Shown in pieces: positions 1-6,847 of a stretch of DNA of 12,150 bases (within the stretch, counting starts at the first letter, position 1; the number at the start of each line of letters is the position of its first letter). Position numbers and translations under genes: made by a program. Source of the DNA: an uncultured Erysipelotrichaceae bacterium (GTDB taxonomy: Bacteria > Bacillota_I > Bacilli_A > RF39 > UBA660). The notes under the pieces are model-generated. The model ran no database searches, was not told the origin of the DNA, and saw nothing but the letters and a program-made list of their open reading frames with translations. The stretch spans positions 1 to 12,150 of the forward strand of contig CADBSQ010000122.1 of assembly GCA_902797415.1 (NCBI GenBank), given 5' to 3'.

Positions 1-31
1 AAAAAAAAATAATGAAGCAGTTTTCATTATT
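1..31 (-). terminator. Rho-independent terminator ending the ATPase operon
   Basis: Read on the minus strand, a 9-bp perfect stem (AATAATGAA at 31-23 pairing with TTCATTATT at 16-8) closes a 6-nt loop and runs straight into a run of at least nine T (forward A-run at 1-9). The TAA stop of the last gene (27-29) lies inside the first stem arm, so termination directly follows translation. The stem is AT-rich, but the T-run is long and the placement after the last gene is right. It marks the end of the transcription unit that starts near 6861. Confidence 0.85.
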
Positions 32-821
32 TTTCAAAGTTAAACAAATCTAATTTATCTACATTTCTTCTTAGAAGTCTTGTATCTCTATCATAAATAA
101 TCATGTCTGTACTTAGATTAACTTTATAATTATCAATTGTAGCGATTACATCTTTATCATGTTTATCAATTATAGTATACTTATCAGTCTTTTTATCATA
201 CATTTCAATGCAGTCCTTATAATTTACAATAATATAAGATAAAGGCGATAAATTGTACGTTTTTCCCTCAATAACTACATCCGTAGAATAAGGGAAGAAA
301 TATAAATTATCTCCATCAAATAGGAAAGACTTTTCTATAAAGGCTTTCTTACCCTTATAAGTAACAAAAGCACTTTCATTATTGTTTGTTTTATCAAATT
401 CTAAACGAGTAAAATAGTTTAACCTATAAGTAGTAGTTTTTTCTCTTAAATAAACTAATGAAATATTCTCTGGGAATAAAACACTAGACTCATCTTTTTG
501 AAAATATATAGGAATGTTTTCCATATTAATATCCATGTTCTTATCTTTAACCTTAATACTTGTTATACTTTGATCTCTCTTAATTGCAACTTTGCCAGTA
601 TATTCAACCTTTAAACCAGAGAAATACTGATACAGTTTATAATTATTATACTCTATTTTATTTTGATCTAAATAAAATGATCTAATAATAATAATACCTA
701 ACAAAAACAAAGCCAGAATAATTAAAGATATATAAACTATTTTTCTTTTTTTAGTAGATATTATTCTTTTTTTACCCTTTTCAATGCTTCGTTTTACTTT
801 ATCAACCACTTTATTTCTCAT
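27..821 (-). CDS. Single-pass membrane protein with outside beta domain, last gene of the ATPase operon
   Basis: 264 aa, family not recognised. Residues 1-27 are strongly basic (Lys/Arg-rich), residues 28-47 form one hydrophobic helix, and about 215 hydrophilic residues follow, so the predicted topology is N-in/C-out. The outside part alternates hydrophobic and polar residues in a beta-rich way. By eye it resembles the N-terminal ectodomain of the 501-aa protein at 6938-8443: P-I-Y-F...V-L-F (104-116 here) matches P-V-V-Y...I-T-L-F (89-102 there), and N-Y-K-V-N-L-S-T-D (231-239) matches N-Y-T-F-D-I-A-N-E (190-198). The ATG has a strong ribosome site (TAGGAGGG) and overlaps the previous gene by 11 nt, indicating coupled translation. 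It is followed by a terminator. Likely a membrane/surface part of the same ATPase-driven machine; this is inferred from context only. Confidence 0.88.
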   Translation of the reverse strand: MRNKVVDKVKRSIEKGKKRIISTKKRKIVYISLIILALFLLGIIIIRSFYLDQNKIEYNNYKLYQYFSGLKVEYTGKVAIKRDQSITSIKVKDKNMDINMENIPIYFQKDESSVLFPENISLVYLREKTTTYRLNYFTRLEFDKTNNNESAFVTYKGKKAFIEKSFLFDGDNLYFFPYSTDVVIEGKTYNLSPLSYIIVNYKDCIEMYDKKTDKYTIIDKHDKDVIATIDNYKVNLSTDMIIYDRDTRLLRRNVDKLDLFNFEK

Positions 822-1329
822 AAGATACCCTCCTAATTTTATATGACTTAACCAGTATTTCTAATTTTCTTATAGTTATATAAAAAACAAAGAATAGAAT
901 TAATATCATGAATAAAATTTTTAATATATAGACTTTATCATCAAATATAACATTAGTCAAATAATTATTAACTAAACTAAGAAGTATAAAAAGTAATGCA
1001 CTTATAAACGTGTATATAATATTTAAAAATATTATTTTTATATTAAATGATCCAATACAAGATATAACATTAATTAAAATAATCATATATAAGCCAAATG
1101 TATTAAATTTATCTACATTAAATAAGAAGTATAACAAAACTAAAAAGTTTAATGTATTTGTAGCATGAATTAGTATTTCTCTTTTAGATATTCCTAAAAA
1201 TATAGCATAAAACTCACGAAAGCGATTTCTAAATTTTTTAGTTAATATTAAACTAATTATTAGAAAAATAACAACAAAAATTGTTACAAAAAGAAAAATA
1301 GAAAATGCTAGTTTCAAATAATTAATCAT
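811..1329 (-). CDS. Multi-pass membrane protein of unknown family in an F-type ATPase operon
   Basis: 172 aa, extremely hydrophobic, about five membrane helices (roughly residues 5-30, 55-71, 78-94, 98-121 and 134-154). A basic, aromatic loop lies at 31-50 and the C-terminal tail is basic. It starts on an ATGA overlap with the epsilon-like gene and ends within the start of the 264-aa gene, so it belongs to the operon. Its size and helix count recall a reduced subunit a, but the hallmark membrane arginine of subunit a (in an R-L-F-G-N type helix) is absent: the arginines sit in the 31-50 loop or after the last helix. It does not resemble AtpI either, which normally lies first in an atp operon. 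Function unknown; a membrane anchor or stator for the modified ATPase is plausible. Confidence 0.85.
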   Translation of the reverse strand: MINYLKLAFSIFLFVTIFVVIFLIISLILTKKFRNRFREFYAIFLGISKREILIHATNTLNFLVLLYFLFNVDKFNTFGLYMIILINVISCIGSFNIKIIFLNIIYTFISALLFILLSLVNNYLTNVIFDDKVYILKILFMILILFFVFYITIRKLEILVKSYKIRRVSYEK

Positions 1330-1598
1330 GATGGTTCACCAATTTCTCTAATAATTAAATGAAATATATTGTGGCTTAAACAGTAAAAACCTTTTATATT
1401 GGTAAAATCTATATTAGTTTCAGCCTCAATATGAATTGTTCCATCTATTTCCCCTAGTATTGGCCAGTAGTCTCTCATAATTAAAAGGTTGTATTTTTTA
1501 TCTTTAATTTTAATTATACGAACATTTTCAATTTCTTCCATTGCAACACTGTTGTTTTTAAGAACTATTACTTTTATTAATTCTTTATTTGTTTCCAT
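1326..1598 (-). CDS. atpC: F1 ATPase epsilon-like subunit, beta-sandwich half only
   Basis: 90 aa. It aligns by eye with the N-terminal beta-sandwich of ATP synthase epsilon: the usual 'P-G-H-x-P-L...G-x-x-x-I' element appears as R-D-Y-W-P-I-L-G-E-I-D-G-T-I-H-I (42-57), and the later 'F-x-x-x-S-G-G-F' strand appears as F-Y-C-L-S-H-N-I-F (71-79). Epsilon is usually about 130-140 aa; the whole C-terminal two-helix part that inhibits F1 is missing. Position right after beta is canonical. The start overlaps the end of beta by 14 nt, with a weak ribosome site (GGTAG) inside beta, so coupling is expected. It probably joins gamma to the c oligomer. Identity rests on position plus weak motifs and would need profile search. 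Confidence 0.8.
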   Translation of the reverse strand: METNKELIKVIVLKNNSVAMEEIENVRIIKIKDKKYNLLIMRDYWPILGEIDGTIHIEAETNIDFTNIKGFYCLSHNIFHLIIREIGEPS

Positions 1599-2940
1599 AA
1601 CTACCTATATATAAGAAATTACTTTCATCTATGTTATCATATGTACCATTTAAGATGTTTTCTACATCGTTTAATACATCTTCTATATCTACTAGTACTC
1701 CAGGTATACCTGTGTATTGTTCTGATACGAACATAGGTTGTGAGAAGTAATTTCTAAGTTTTCTTGAACGATAGAAAATATTTTTATCTTCCTCACTTAG
1801 TTCTTCTATTCCTAGTACAACGATTATTTCCTCTAACTCTGTATAACGAGTTAAGTATTGCAATGATTTTTCTATTAAGTTAAAATGTCTTTCTCCAATT
1901 ACTTCTGGATCTACTAGTACACTACTAGTTTTAAATACATCGATTGCCGGATATATACCTTTTTCAGCAACGCTTCTATCAAGAACTATTTGGCCATCTA
2001 AGTGTCCTGAAATAGTTTGTACTGCTTCATCAGTATAATCGTCTGCAGGGATAAATATGGCTTGGAAAGATGTAATAGAACCTTCGTTTGTAGAATTAAT
2101 TCTTTCTTCAACTTCTGATACATCACTAGTCATAGTAGTAGGATAACCATTTTCTATTGGGGAACGACCAAGTTCTGCAGATATTTCTGATTGTGCTTGT
2201 ACATAACGATATATATTATCTATAAATAATAAAACATCTTGTTTTTTTTCATCTCTTAAATATTCTGCAAGAGTTAGACCACTATATACGGCCTTACTTC
2301 TACTAGCAGCATTATCACCCATTTGACCAAATACCATAGATATTTTATCTAAAAGGTTAGAATCAAGCATCTCATCGTATAATTCTTTACCCTCTCTGCT
2401 TCGTTCACCAACACCAATAAAAACAGAGTTAGATTGGAACTTTTTAAATACGTTATTCATAAGCTCTTTTATAATAACAGTCTTACCTACACCTGCTCCA
2501 CCAAGTAAACCTAGTTTAGAGCCCTTTTGAATTGGTGCAAAAAAGTCTATTACTTTAATACCAGTTAGAAGCATACCACTTTGAATGTTTAATTCTTCAA
2601 GAGAAATGTTTCGATCGTATACTTCTCTTTGTTTTTTACTGTTTAAAGGATTATTGCTAATAACATTACCATATGAATCAAAAACTCGTCCTAGGATTTC
2701 ATCAGAATACTCAATAGCTAAATGAGTAGATTGTTTTTCTACTTCAATACCCTTTTTTAAATACATTACATTGTCAAAACAAAGAGTATTTGCGATGTCA
2801 CCGTTTACTTCAACAACTTCAAACTTATAAATGTTGTCATGATGCTTTGCAAAAAGTATATCATTTATTTCGACAGACTGTGGATCTTTTAATAAGATTT
2901 TAACACTTAAATCTGATACAGCAACTATTCTTCCAATCAT
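1585..2940 (-). CDS. atpD: F1-type ATPase beta subunit (catalytic)
   Basis: 451 aa, slightly short for beta (460-480 aa), mostly from a trimmed C-terminus. Visible motifs: Walker A G-G-A-G-V-G-K-T (147-154); catalytic glutamate in G-V-G-E-R-S-R-E-G (176-184, Glu179); Walker B strand L-L-F-I-D-N (237-242); the S-E-I-S-A-E-L-G-R-S-P block (251-261); I-P-A-D-D-Y-T-D (297-304); adenine-pocket Tyr330 in G-I-Y-P-A; and the hinge motif E-E-L-S-E-E-D (379-385). All catalytic residues are present, so ATP hydrolysis is expected. Unusual: the H-L-D-G-Q-I-V-L stretch (313-320) looks more like alpha. The ATG follows AAAGGAG with good spacing, 2 nt after gamma. In F1 it forms the alpha3beta3 hexamer around gamma. 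Confidence 0.97.
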   Translation of the reverse strand: MIGRIVAVSDLSVKILLKDPQSVEINDILFAKHHDNIYKFEVVEVNGDIANTLCFDNVMYLKKGIEVEKQSTHLAIEYSDEILGRVFDSYGNVISNNPLNSKKQREVYDRNISLEELNIQSGMLLTGIKVIDFFAPIQKGSKLGLLGGAGVGKTVIIKELMNNVFKKFQSNSVFIGVGERSREGKELYDEMLDSNLLDKISMVFGQMGDNAASRSKAVYSGLTLAEYLRDEKKQDVLLFIDNIYRYVQAQSEISAELGRSPIENGYPTTMTSDVSEVEERINSTNEGSITSFQAIFIPADDYTDEAVQTISGHLDGQIVLDRSVAEKGIYPAIDVFKTSSVLVDPEVIGERHFNLIEKSLQYLTRYTELEEIIVVLGIEELSEEDKNIFYRSRKLRNYFSQPMFVSEQYTGIPGVLVDIEDVLNDVENILNGTYDNIDESNFLYIGSYGNK

Positions 2941-2942
2941 AT

Positions 2943-3758
2943 CTATGAGTTCTCCTTTCTTTTATTAGCAATTTTTTTGTTATTAGCTTCAACTATTATT
3001 TTAAAGGTTTTCTTTTTGGCTTCTTTTCTGTCCTTCCTTGCTTGTATTTCCTCTCTTTCCTCAATTTTCTTTAAAGATTCATTTGTAAAGGCTTGTCTTT
3101 TAACATTTTCACTGGCCCAACTCCAGGCTTCAGCAATTTTTATTTCCGTCGATACATATGTTGATATAAGGTTCCAAATGATATACATTAAATCACCTTC
3201 AACAACATAATCATCTTCGATGTGTTTTTTTCTTTTATCTTCTTTATTTAACTCATCATCAAAGTCTAATGGCAAAATTGTTCTTTTGATTACACTTTGA
3301 TTATTTAAATTATAATAATGAATATAGATAATGTTTATTTTCGAATACTTTTTATTTAATACACCATCTAAAACGATATCAAATATTTTATCGTATTCTT
3401 TTGGAAATACTTCTTTATCCATATATAAAACGATATTCTCTGCTTTACAGTGTATCTTTTTGCCTATAACAATTTTATCGTTTTTATCATCATCTTTTTT
3501 GATAAATGTTACTATATCTGAATTAAAGTTTGTACAAAAACCCAAATCACTACCTATATATATGTTTAATTCTTTATCGTTCTTAGAAAGGTTTAGTGAG
3601 ACCTTTTCTTGATTAAAGATTCTATTGTTAATAATAGATGTTATAACATATTTCAGTTCTCTTTCGTAATTATGAGCTTGTTCAACTTTTTTTCGAGCAT
3701 CATTAACGCGTAAAAGGGAGTGAAAATTCATAACTTTAACGACATTTTTAACGCTCAT
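2943..3758 (-). CDS. atpG: F1 ATPase gamma-like subunit (central shaft)
   Basis: 271 aa, normal gamma length (about 285). The gamma hallmark S-D-R-G-L-C-G-G-F-N appears as S-D-L-G-F-C-T-N-F-N (70-79). The C-terminal helix has the family pattern: I-W-N-L-I-S-T-Y-V-S-T-E (194-205), then a long charged helix (210-250), then T-F-K-I-I-V-E-A-N (251-259) matching the conserved 'T-x-E-I-x-E-I-V' end. About ten basic residues extend past the usual C-terminus. The N-terminal helix is divergent and lacks the usual 'I-T-K-A-M-x-M-V' motif. It lies between alpha and beta, as in all F-type operons. The ATG is preceded by GAAGGGAG within the end of alpha. Expected role: shaft linking the alpha3beta3 head to the membrane part. 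Confidence 0.92.
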   Translation of the reverse strand: MSVKNVVKVMNFHSLLRVNDARKKVEQAHNYERELKYVITSIINNRIFNQEKVSLNLSKNDKELNIYIGSDLGFCTNFNSDIVTFIKKDDDKNDKIVIGKKIHCKAENIVLYMDKEVFPKEYDKIFDIVLDGVLNKKYSKINIIYIHYYNLNNQSVIKRTILPLDFDDELNKEDKRKKHIEDDYVVEGDLMYIIWNLISTYVSTEIKIAEAWSWASENVKRQAFTNESLKKIEEREEIQARKDRKEAKKKTFKIIVEANNKKIANKRKENS

Positions 3759-3760
3759 AA

Positions 3761-5710
3761 TTAACTCCCTTCATACATATTATAATCTATAAATATAGGT
3801 TTTTCTTCTGCATTTGTTTCTTCTGTTTGTTCGTTTGTTAGTTTAGGAAGTTCAACTTCTTCATCGGATTCATCATCTGTTTTATCTGGAGTGATTTCTT
3901 CTAGATTATCTAAACTAAACTCATCAGGTTCAATAGTTGATGTTTCATTAAGTGGTGTATCAAACATTTCAAATGTTTCGATTGGTTCTACATTATTAGT
4001 TGAATTATCCTCTGGTGGTATTGGAGCATCAAATATATTGCTTTCTTCTTCATCCGACTGTACTTCTTCGGTAGATACTATTGGAATCTGCTGTGTTACT
4101 TCCGTAGTTTGGTCATTCTCTTGTGTGACTGGTTCAAGAGGTGCTTCAGTTTGAATCTCTTCAGTTGGTTCTATTGGAATCTGCTCAGTTACTTCAGTAG
4201 TTTGATTATTCTCTTGTGTAACTGGTTCAAGAGTTACTTCGATTTGAACCTCTTCAGCTGGTGCTACTGGAGTTTGATCTTGTACTTCAGTAATTTCTTC
4301 TCCATTATTTTGGTTATTTGAATTATCAGATGGAGGGGTTTGATTGTTGTTAGTAGTAGAGTCATTTTCAGTTGTTTGATCAACTGCAGGAGTATTATTT
4401 ATATAACCAAACCTATTGATTAAATCAGTTTCATTTAATGGAGAGAACTTTGGTTGTTTTAATAAATCTAATAACTTTTTACCTGATTCTAAACTTTGTC
4501 TTAATTCATCAGACATAGATTCAACATTAACTAACTGATATACATCAGCAGTTTCAAGATATGAAAGCAATTCTCTTCTTACAGTTGAACCTATTTTTTT
4601 AATTGAGTCTTTTTGAACTGCACCACCTAGTCTTGATACACTAAGACCAAAGTTTAAAGCCGGTTTTTGTCCTTTTTTAAACATTTTTTCGGATAGAACT
4701 AACTGTCCGTCTGTAATCGAAATTATGTTTGTAGAAATATAATCTGTTATATCTCCACCTTTTGTTTCGACAACTGGTAGTATAGTGATTGAACCACCAT
4801 TCTTGTATTTACATCCTTTTTCTAATAACCTAGAATGTGTGTAAAATATATCTGCAGGATAAGCGTCACGGCCTGTATTTTTTTCAGCGAGTAAGGCGAT
4901 CTCACGACAAGCGTCAGCGTGTTTTTTTAAGTCATCTATACAAACAAGAACATCTTTTCCTTCCTTCATATACACTTCTGCGATAGATAAAGCAACATAT
5001 GGAGTTAATTTTATTAAAGGAACTAAATCATCATTAAATGATGCGACTATAATAGTATACGCATGTGCGCCTTTTTCAACCAACTTAGCATATAATCTTT
5101 TAAGTTCTTTCTTGGTTTTACCAATTGCAACATATATACATAAAACATCTTTATTTTTTTGATTAACAATTGTATCTAATAAAATTTGTGTTTTACCAGT
5201 TTTCTTATCTCCAATTACTAATTGTCTTTGTCCCTTACCTATTGGGAACATTAAATCTATTCCAGCGATTCCTGTTTCTAAAGGTTCATTAACTGCTCGT
5301 CTATCCATGATACCAATAGTTTTAGTTTCTACTGGGATTGATATACTATTATTAAATTTTTTTCCAGATAGTTTATCATTTCCAAATGAATCTATTATCA
5401 TTCCAACTGAATCTTTTGAAAAACTTGCTTCTAAAGCCTGTCCAGTAGTTATAACAACGTCGCCAACCTTAATATTATTAGCAGTTTTTACAAGTGATAT
5501 AACAACTTTATCTTCTTCGATTTTATCAACATAACCTATGTTTGATTCGTCACCAATAAAGACTTTTTCAAAGTAAAATGCATCTTCTAGACCAGTTACT
5601 TCAACAATAAAATTATTTAGTCTTGTGACTTTTCCAGAATGATATATGTTGTTTTGATTTACAATATAATCAATTTTTTTATCAATTATTTCATTTATAG
5701 AATCTTGCAT
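3761..5710 (-). CDS. atpA: F1-type ATPase alpha subunit with long acidic repeat tail
   Basis: 649 aa against about 500 for ordinary alpha. From this ATG: N-terminal beta-barrel (20-90), Walker A G-D-K-K-T-G-K-T (167-174), Y-V-A-I-G-K (193-198; Lys198 sits where alpha usually has Gln), V-C-I-D-D-L-K-K-H (256-264), G-R-D-A-Y-P-A-D-I-F-Y-T-H-S-R-L-L-E-K (280-298), and the arginine finger in S-V-S-R-L-G-G-A (357-364, Arg360). The C-terminal helical domain breaks off about 20 residues after Q-P-K-F-S-P-L. It is replaced by about 205 residues rich in Glu, Thr, Pro, Gln and Asn with two 31-residue repeats. An upstream in-frame TTG at 5716 directly follows a TAG; I prefer the ATG at 5710 because M-Q-D-S-I-N-E-I-I fits the usual alpha start. 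No clear ribosome site precedes either. The tail is presumably cytoplasmic and disordered. Confidence 0.96.
   Translation of the reverse strand: MQDSINEIIDKKIDYIVNQNNIYHSGKVTRLNNFIVEVTGLEDAFYFEKVFIGDESNIGYVDKIEEDKVVISLVKTANNIKVGDVVITTGQALEASFSKDSVGMIIDSFGNDKLSGKKFNNSISIPVETKTIGIMDRRAVNEPLETGIAGIDLMFPIGKGQRQLVIGDKKTGKTQILLDTIVNQKNKDVLCIYVAIGKTKKELKRLYAKLVEKGAHAYTIIVASFNDDLVPLIKLTPYVALSIAEVYMKEGKDVLVCIDDLKKHADACREIALLAEKNTGRDAYPADIFYTHSRLLEKGCKYKNGGSITILPVVETKGGDITDYISTNIISITDGQLVLSEKMFKKGQKPALNFGLSVSRLGGAVQKDSIKKIGSTVRRELLSYLETADVYQLVNVESMSDELRQSLESGKKLLDLLKQPKFSPLNETDLINRFGYINNTPAVDQTTENDSTTNNNQTPPSDNSNNQNNGEEITEVQDQTPVAPAEEVQIEVTLEPVTQENNQTTEVTEQIPIEPTEEIQTEAPLEPVTQENDQTTEVTQQIPIVSTEEVQSDEEESNIFDAPIPPEDNSTNNVEPIETFEMFDTPLNETSTIEPDEFSLDNLEEITPDKTDDESDEEVELPKLTNEQTEETNAEEKPIFIDYNMYEGS
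4064..4249 (-). repeat. Two tandem 93-bp repeats in the alpha-subunit tail
   Basis: Two in-frame 31-codon units lie back to back (4157-4249 and 4064-4156). Both encode the pattern L-E-P-V-T-Q-E-N-[N/D]-Q-T-T-E-V-T-[E/Q]-Q-I-P-I followed by x-x-T-E-E. A partial unit precedes them (E-I-T-E-V-Q-D-Q-T-P-V, about residues 472-482 from the ATG at 5710) and the start of another follows (V-Q-S-D-E-E). The DNA copies are themselves closely similar, so copy number could change by recombination or slippage without breaking the frame. Ordinary alpha subunits have nothing like this. Confidence 0.9.
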
Positions 5711-5725
5711 AACCAACTAAGAAAC

Positions 5726-5754
5726 AGTATATAAATCATGTACACGATGGATAA
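5726..5754 (-). promoter_or_regulatory. Possible internal promoter ahead of the alpha gene
   Basis: The only real gap in the ATPase operon (5711-5813, about 100 nt) holds a perfect -10 hexamer TATACT (5731-5726), with TTATCC (5754-5749) 17 nt upstream as a poor -35. A transcript from it would start only about 10 nt before the alpha ATG, giving almost no leader. A 16-codon ORF (ATG at 5767, TAG at 5719-5717) also lies here in the alpha frame, but it has no ribosome site. In such AT-rich DNA chance matches are common. Confidence 0.3.
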
Positions 5755-5813
5755 TGCGTAACCTCATGATCTATATAGTATCATCACTTTCTTTAGATTT
5801 CCACCTTTTTATT

Positions 5814-6572
5814 CTAAATACTATAATCGTAAATTATACCTTTGTATTCAATTTTAAATCCTTCTGCGATATCTTTTGTAACAATCGTTTTAACGTTTTC
5901 ATTTATATTATCATAGTTTTCTTTTTTATCACCCACATAAACCTTTATTTCGGGATTATACTCTAGTATACGTCTATCTAATACTTCTAAAAAAGTTCTG
6001 ATGTTAAATTTCCCTTTAAGATTTAGATTTTTTATTAGTAATCTTTCTTCATTATTTAATAGCTCATTAACTATCATACGCTGCTTGTCAGGCTGATATG
6101 TAGATATTTTATAAACGACATCGAAAGAAAAATAATCTCTAATGTGTTTATACTTATTGTAAGTTTCATTTGATTTAGCATCGTTTTCCGCTAGTAATTT
6201 TTTTATTACATCTTTAGCATTATAATTGAAACTATTTTTAATCTTTTTATAACTAGATAAAAGGTTACCATCTTCTAAATCAGCATATCTAGGTAAAACA
6301 ACATCACTACTTTTTTTACTATAATCTTTACTACTTAATTCTTTTATTTGTTCATCTAATTTTTTTAGTTGCGTTTCTTTATTAGATATTTCTTCATTAA
6401 GTTCACTTACCTTATTTTCTTTATCCTTGATTAAAAAATCAAATTCGTTTAATTTGTCAACAAAAGTATTTTTCATTAACAAATTGACTCTTTTTGTTAC
6501 AAAGAATAACAAAAAAGAGAGTATAACGAGTAATAAGACTATTACTGCAATTATAATTATTATTTCATTCAT
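5814..6572 (-). CDS. F-type ATPase stator protein, b-delta-like fusion
   Basis: 252 aa. Residues 4-25 form one N-terminal membrane helix. Residues 38-82 are a charged heptad-like coiled coil, as in subunit b but much shorter. The remaining ~165 residues match delta/OSCP in size. The end resembles the delta C-terminal fingerprint 'D-P-x-L-I-G-G-F-x-x-x-x-G-x-x-x-x-D-G-S': here it reads K-D-I-A-E-G-F-K-I-E-Y-K-G-I-I-Y-D-Y-S (233-251). It occupies exactly the b and delta positions between c and alpha, and neither exists separately here. Fusions of b with delta are known in mycobacteria. The tail could also be read as V/A-type E-like. It starts 2 nt after c with no clear ribosome site, suggesting coupled translation. 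Expected role: peripheral stalk holding F1 to the membrane. Confidence 0.75.
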   Translation of the reverse strand: MNEIIIIIAVIVLLLVILSFLLFFVTKRVNLLMKNTFVDKLNEFDFLIKDKENKVSELNEEISNKETQLKKLDEQIKELSSKDYSKKSSDVVLPRYADLEDGNLLSSYKKIKNSFNYNAKDVIKKLLAENDAKSNETYNKYKHIRDYFSFDVVYKISTYQPDKQRMIVNELLNNEERLLIKNLNLKGKFNIRTFLEVLDRRILEYNPEIKVYVGDKKENYDNINENVKTIVTKDIAEGFKIEYKGIIYDYSI

Positions 6573-6574
6573 TT

Positions 6575-6820
6575 TTATGAAACAAATGGATTAAAGAAAA
6601 TTAACATAAAGCAAAATGCAAATACCAATAGAATAAATAATGAAGAAATTATTAAAAGCATCATCATGGAACTTACAATATCATTTTTTACTTCTGGATT
6701 TCTTCCTACAGCCTCAACTAGTTTTGAGCCAAATATTCCTATTCCTATTCCAAAACCAGCGACTGAAAGTCCTATTATGGTTCCAACTGAAGCCATAATT
6801 GATGAAATAACTCCCTCCAC
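6575..6820 (-). CDS. atpE: F-type ATPase c-like subunit lacking the ion-binding carboxylate
   Basis: 81 aa, normal length for subunit c. Helix 1 (about 8-33) keeps the glycine packing motif G-x-G-x-G-x-G (22-28) plus Gly31. The polar loop V-E-A-V-G-R-N-P-E (35-43) carries the Arg that contacts gamma/epsilon, and helix 2 (48-76) ends in N-P-F-V as in sodium-type c subunits. Without gaps against that c type (from memory), the essential Glu/Asp falls on Ser60, in I-I-S-S-L-F. No Asp or Glu occurs in either helix. A ring can probably form, but canonical H+/Na+ transport cannot work. The start is GTG at 6820, preceded by AAAGAGGTG; the next in-frame ATG (codon 9) would cut into helix 1. First gene of its transcription unit. 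Confidence 0.93.
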   Translation of the reverse strand: MEGVISSIMASVGTIIGLSVAGFGIGIGIFGSKLVEAVGRNPEVKNDIVSSMMMLLIISSLFILLVFAFCFMLIFFNPFVS

Positions 6821-6827
6821 TTGTCAA

Positions 6828-6836
6828 CACCTCTTT
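6828..6836 (-). promoter_or_regulatory. Ribosome binding site deciding the GTG start of the c-like gene
   Basis: AAAGAGGTG on the minus strand, 7 nt before the GTG at 6820-6818. It supports this non-ATG start and gives a full-length first membrane helix. Confidence 0.8.
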
Positions 6837-6847
6837 CATGTCTCTAC

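Noticed and set aside
811..1329. Calling the 172-aa protein subunit a (atpB) or AtpI
   Set aside because: No membrane arginine or R-L-F-G-N type motif, too short for subunit a, and the wrong place for AtpI.
4064..4249. CRISPR array or mobile-element repeat
   Set aside because: The repeats are in frame, adjacent without spacers and inside the alpha coding region; they are protein repeats.
5717..5767. Real 16-aa leader peptide gene before alpha
   Set aside because: Has an ATG and stop but no ribosome site and no known leader composition; mentioned only as a possibility.
5754..5966. Plus-strand frame of 70 codons partly covering the gap before alpha
   Set aside because: Mostly antisense to the b-delta-like gene, with no convincing ribosome site. 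Its hydrophobic look comes from the complement of charged AT-rich codons.
1326..6820. N-ATPase (sodium-exporting F-type variant) or V/A-type ATPase
   Set aside because: N-ATPase operons begin with beta and epsilon and include a, an ion-binding c and AtpR; the order here is the ordinary F-type order and ion-binding residues are lacking. Alpha and beta motifs are F1-type, not A/B-type.
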